Below, piece by piece: positions 6,612 through 8,518 of a DNA stretch of 8,518 nt (its first letter is position 1; each line of letters begins with the position of its first letter). This DNA comes from Melioribacteraceae bacterium (lineage in GTDB: Bacteria > Bacteroidota > Ignavibacteria > Ignavibacteriales > Melioribacteraceae), in assembly GCA_015494845.1 (NCBI GenBank), contig WGAL01000024.1, forward strand, positions 1 to 8,518, in the 5' to 3' direction. The notes below the pieces were generated by a model, which saw only the letters and a list, made by a program, of their open reading frames with translations, was not told the origin of the DNA and did no database searches. The position numbers and the translations under genes are program-made.

Positions 6612-7781
6612 TTATAAAAACACTTTCGCAACATCCAGTAAAAGCGCCGGATTATCTATTAGCGCGTGTTTAAATAAATTTCCGAGCCTCCTTCTTTCAT
6701 AAGGAATTTTGGAAAACGTTTCCGCGAGCGAATTGAATTTTTTGTCGCTGAAATCGAAAATTCCGTCTTTGATTTTGTTAAAAATTTTATGCCGTTTACC
6801 GAGCCGCTCGTTCCAGCGTTTTTCGTATTCGAAAATATGATTTAAAGAACCGTTTTTAATTGCTTCGGCTACGGTTTTTCCGCCAATCATTCCGCCAATC
6901 ATTCCGCTTGCAATTCCGCCCCCGGAAAGCGGATTTACTTGTCGCGCAGCGTCGCCGACCAAAATTATTCCTGGCGCGACTATTCTATCCAGCGTGGGAA
7001 CGCACGGAACGCCGCCGGCAACGTCGCTTAAAATGGAAGCGTTAGGGAAATGCGTTTGCAAAAATTCGTCCAAATATTTTTTTGCGGATTTGTATTTCCC
7101 TTTTTCGCCGCCAATTCCAAGCCCGATGTTCGCTTTGTCTTCGCCTTTCGGGAAAACCCAAAGATAACCTTGCGGCGCAATATTTTCCCCGAAATAAAAC
7201 GCTATTGCGCTTGGATTAATATCGACATTTGCCGCCAAAACTTGGTATGCGCCTTCCATTTCACGGAAATCCACGTGAGTTTTCAATCCTGCCCAACGCC
7301 CGACGCGGGATTCCACGCCGTCAGCCGCAATTACAACCTTTGCTTTTACTTCATAAGTTTCGCCGTAATGTTCGAATTTTACACCGCTTACTTTATCGTT
7401 TTCAAACAATAAGCCGGAAACATAAGCGTTCGTTAAAAACCGTGCGCCTTTTTCCGAGGCAATTTCCGCAAGACGTTTGTCAAAGCGCGTTCTGTCCAAA
7501 ACATAACCTTTCATTCCGCTTGCCATATCCACGCGCGTTCCGTTCGGCGCAATAAAACTCATTGTATCGATTTCGGCGGAAATAAAATATTCTTCCGGCT
7601 CTAAAAATTCAGCAATTCCCTCGTGCGAAACCGCTTCGGCGCAACGAACAGGCAAGCCGATTTCGCGGTCTTTTTCCAAAACGAGAACCGAAACTCCTTC
7701 TTCGGCTACAAACCGCGCCGCCGTCGAACCGGCAGGTCCTGCACCGACGACGACAACATCGTAATAATTATTTATCATCAT
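6612..7781 (-). CDS. Geranylgeranyl reductase family FAD-dependent oxidoreductase
   Basis: This 389-residue flavoprotein of the GGR family (p-hydroxybenzoate-hydroxylase fold) saturates double bonds of prenyl chains in archaeal lipids, chlorophyll or tocopherol precursors, and quinone side chains. Motifs are in order. They are the FAD Rossmann loop GAGPAG (13-18) with E36 at the ribose position, the GGR-specific PVRCAE with C47, GYVLDRTRFDKRLA (92-105), AADGVESRVGRWAG (152-165), the lipid-pocket signature YLWVFPKG (206-213), and GDAARQVNPLSGGGI (276-290). The basic C-terminal helices fit a peripheral membrane enzyme. The length is close to archaeal GGRs (about 390-450). Two adjacent ATGs (7781 and 7778) are possible starts. 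The gene overlaps the upstream ferredoxin by 11-14 bases and has no strong ribosome binding site, so translation is probably coupled. The likely substrate in a bacterium is menaquinone or a polyprenyl lipid; this is inference. Confidence 0.92.
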   Translation of the reverse strand: MMINNYYDVVVVGAGPAGSTAARFVAEEGVSVLVLEKDREIGLPVRCAEAVSHEGIAEFLEPEEYFISAEIDTMSFIAPNGTRVDMASGMKGYVLDRTRFDKRLAEIASEKGARFLTNAYVSGLLFENDKVSGVKFEHYGETYEVKAKVVIAADGVESRVGRWAGLKTHVDFREMEGAYQVLAANVDINPSAIAFYFGENIAPQGYLWVFPKGEDKANIGLGIGGEKGKYKSAKKYLDEFLQTHFPNASILSDVAGGVPCVPTLDRIVAPGIILVGDAARQVNPLSGGGIASGMIGGMIGGKTVAEAIKNGSLNHIFEYEKRWNERLGKRHKIFNKIKDGIFDFSDKKFNSLAETFSKIPYERRRLGNLFKHALIDNPALLLDVAKVFL

Positions 7782-7974
7782 TTGATTTTAATTTTTCTTT
7801 GTTGAAAACAAGAACGTCGATAGGACAAACCCAAACGCATTTGGCGCAATTCGTGCAAAGATTTTCATCTATCGAGATTTCCGATTCGGTCAGTTCAATT
7901 GCATCCTCAGGACAAACGCCAACGCACGTTCCGCAAAAATCGCACTTGTTCGGAATTATTTCTATTAGTAACAA
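7768..7974 (-). CDS. 2[4Fe-4S] ferredoxin, partner of the GGR-family enzyme
   Basis: This 68-residue bacterial-type ferredoxin has two full cluster motifs. They are CDFCGTCVGVCP (C11, C14, C17, C21) and CTNCAKCVWVCP (C40, C43, C46, C50), the CxxCxxCxxxCP pattern of low-potential electron carriers. I chose the TTG at 7974-7972 because AAGAAGAAAGG ends five bases before it and the product starts a few residues before the first beta strand, as usual. A TTG further upstream (8019-8017) would add 15 basic residues. It lies inside the tandem repeat and the predicted promoter, so it is unlikely. The stop codon lies 11-14 bases inside the next gene, the reductase. In Methanosarcina a ferredoxin encoded beside GGR serves as its electron donor, so the same role is likely here. 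Confidence 0.9.
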   Translation of the reverse strand: MLLIEIIPNKCDFCGTCVGVCPEDAIELTESEISIDENLCTNCAKCVWVCPIDVLVFNKEKLKSNDDK

Positions 7975-8006
7975 TTTTACCTTTCTTCTTTGCAAATCGA
8001 TTTTCA

Positions 8007-8035
8007 AATATAACCGCAAAGTCGCAAAGTCGCAA
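8007..8035 (-). promoter_or_regulatory. Probable promoter of the ferredoxin-GGR operon, built into a tandem repeat
   Basis: On the minus strand TTGCGA (8035-8030, 4 of 6 to the -35) is followed after 17 bases by TATATT (8012-8007, 5 of 6 to the -10). The start point would fall near 8000, giving a leader of about 25 bases that includes the AAGAAGAAAGG ribosome binding site. The -35 is supplied by the 8-bp repeat, which repeats TTGCGA every 8 bases; only one copy is at the right distance. Confidence 0.5.
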
Positions 8036-8038
8036 AGC
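8015..8038 (+). repeat. 8-bp tandem repeat, three units of CGCAAAGT
   Basis: The units at 8015-8022 and 8023-8030 are identical CGCAAAGT. The third (8031-8038) ends in C instead of T. It sits in the non-coding gap upstream of the ferredoxin gene and covers the -35 and spacer of its likely promoter. Such short arrays can change copy number by slippage. Confidence 0.85.
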
Positions 8039-8067
8039 GTAAATCACGGATAGAAAATTGCTAAAAA

Positions 8068-8093
8068 AAATGGCGACATCACAGTCGCCATTT
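8068..8093 (-). terminator. Rho-independent terminator of the chemotaxis receptor gene
   Basis: A perfect 10-bp stem AAATGGCGAC / GTCGCCATTT surrounds a 6-base loop. On the minus strand it runs directly into T8 (8070-8063). It lies 33 bases past the receptor stop codon. A weaker stem (CAAAGTAAC 8094-8102 with GTTACCTTTG 8116-8125, one bulge) stands between the stop and the terminator. This separates the receptor transcript from the ferredoxin operon. Confidence 0.92.
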
Positions 8094-8126
8094 CAAAGTA
8101 ACTAACTTATAGGAGGTTACCTTTGT

Positions 8127-8518
8127 CTATTCCAGATATTTTTGGTTTTCTTCACGTCCGGCGAACTCGTCGTGTTCTTCCAATTTGAACGAATTTACCA
8201 TTTGTTGCAAACTGTGCGTTAAGCGGCTTAAATCTTCCGAAGCCGTCGCTATTTGCTCGACGCCCATTGCGGTTTCCTGAGCGACGGTGTTGATTCCCGC
8301 CACGTTTCTGTTAATTTCTTCGGCAACTTGCGTTTGTTCCTCGCTCGCCGCCGCCGTTTCGCGGATAATTTCCATCACGTGATTTGACGATTCGATAATC
8401 TGTTTAAGCGATTCGCCTGCTTTTGAAACTCGCTCTTTCCCAATTTTTACCTGGTCGGTTCCTTCGTGCATAGAATCTACGGCTTTAACCGTTTCGTTTT
8501 GAATCGATTTTATCATTC
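8127..8518 (-). CDS. Methyl-accepting chemotaxis protein, C-terminal fragment (gene continues past window end)
   Basis: Only the last 129 or so residues are in view, and the 5' part lies beyond base 8518. The visible part is a heptad-patterned coiled coil typical of the receptor cytoplasmic signalling domain. It covers the C-terminal helix leading back from the hairpin tip toward the membrane. RETAAASEEQTQVAEEI resembles a methylation-site region (the Glu/Gln pairs modified by CheR and CheB). INTVAQETAMGVEQIATASEDLSRLTHSLQQMVNSFKL is the classic C-terminal helix ending. The tip that binds CheA and CheW is not included, nor is the sensory domain. The tail (EEHDEFAGREENQKYLE) does not end in the NWETF-type CheR-docking pentapeptide. 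The stop codon is TAG. The ATG at 8516-8514 is internal, not a true start. The ligand cannot be inferred. Confidence 0.9.
   Translation of the reverse strand, partial: MIKSIQNETVKAVDSMHEGTDQVKIGKERVSKAGESLKQIIESSNHVMEIIRETAAASEEQTQVAEEINRNVAGINTVAQETAMGVEQIATASEDLSRLTHSLQQMVNSFKLEEHDEFAGREENQKYLE

Noticed and set aside
6860..7555. Several plus-strand open frames opposite the GGR gene
   Set aside because: They are Arg-, Phe- and Pro-rich translations of the antisense strand with no family resemblance, and overlap a gene with complete family motifs.
7975..8019. Longer ferredoxin from the TTG at 8019
   Set aside because: It would start inside the tandem repeat and predicted promoter and adds a basic tail unlike ferredoxins. 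The TTG at 7974 has a strong ribosome binding site.
8094..8187. Perfect AGGAGG on the plus strand (8111-8116) followed by TTG and a short open frame of about 20 codons, inside a stem-loop
   Set aside because: The frame runs antisense through the receptor gene's 3' end, ends quickly and has no recognisable peptide. The AGGAGG is probably chance within a hairpin of the receptor 3' UTR.
1..8518. Defence system, prophage, integron, CRISPR array, tRNA or mobile-element genes
   Set aside because: None was seen. All genes belong to known transport, regulatory, redox or chemotaxis families, and the only repeats are the short ones listed.

Overview
The window reads as chromosomal DNA from a Gram-negative-type, chemotactic and probably anaerobic or microaerobic bacterium. 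Evidence for this is a ferrous-iron FeoAB system with Fur, a putative Fe-S Rrf2 regulator, a 2[4Fe-4S] ferredoxin paired with a geranylgeranyl-reductase-family enzyme, and a chemotaxis receptor. Base composition is moderately AT-rich, with strongly AT-rich intergenic gaps. I cannot fix the phylum from the sequence. No phage, plasmid, transposase, CRISPR, tRNA or rRNA is visible. Coding density is high and the gene order looks like ordinary core or accessory metabolism.

Layout, left to right. (1) 1-101 is an imperfect inverted repeat that looks like a dispersed REP/MITE-type intergenic element. (2) 116-727 (-) is a YciO-type YrdC-fold protein, divergent from 805-1983 (+), an MFS transporter. 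(3) The MFS gene converges on gltS (1980-3173, -), and the two stop codons share one TTAA. (4) feoA (5250-5471, -) and feoB (3282-5243, -) form a tight pair that reads toward gltS. They are divergent from fur (5588-6016, +) across a 116-base AT-rich control region holding several palindromes. (5) fur converges on an Rrf2-family regulator (6065-6511, -), with a cUUCGg-type terminator hairpin between them. (6) A ferredoxin (7768-7974, -) overlaps the start of a geranylgeranyl-reductase-family flavoprotein (6612-7781, -), forming a two-gene operon. Its probable promoter contains an 8-bp tandem repeat. (7) The window ends in the 3' part of a methyl-accepting chemotaxis protein gene (8127-8518, -) closed by a strong terminator.

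How the genes work together: the central block is an iron-homeostasis module, with Fe(II) uptake by FeoAB, Fur as the likely iron sensor, and an adjacent Rrf2 protein that probably senses Fe-S cluster status or a related redox signal. The Fd-GGR pair fits a known scheme in which a dedicated ferredoxin supplies electrons to a prenyl-chain reductase. In a bacterium the likely substrate is a quinone side chain or a polyprenyl lipid rather than an archaeal ether lipid. I did not find a clearly undescribed multi-gene system. The items most worth following are the Fd-GGR pair with its repeat-containing promoter, the Rrf2 protein with a C-C-C-H ligand set, and the palindromes between feoA and fur.
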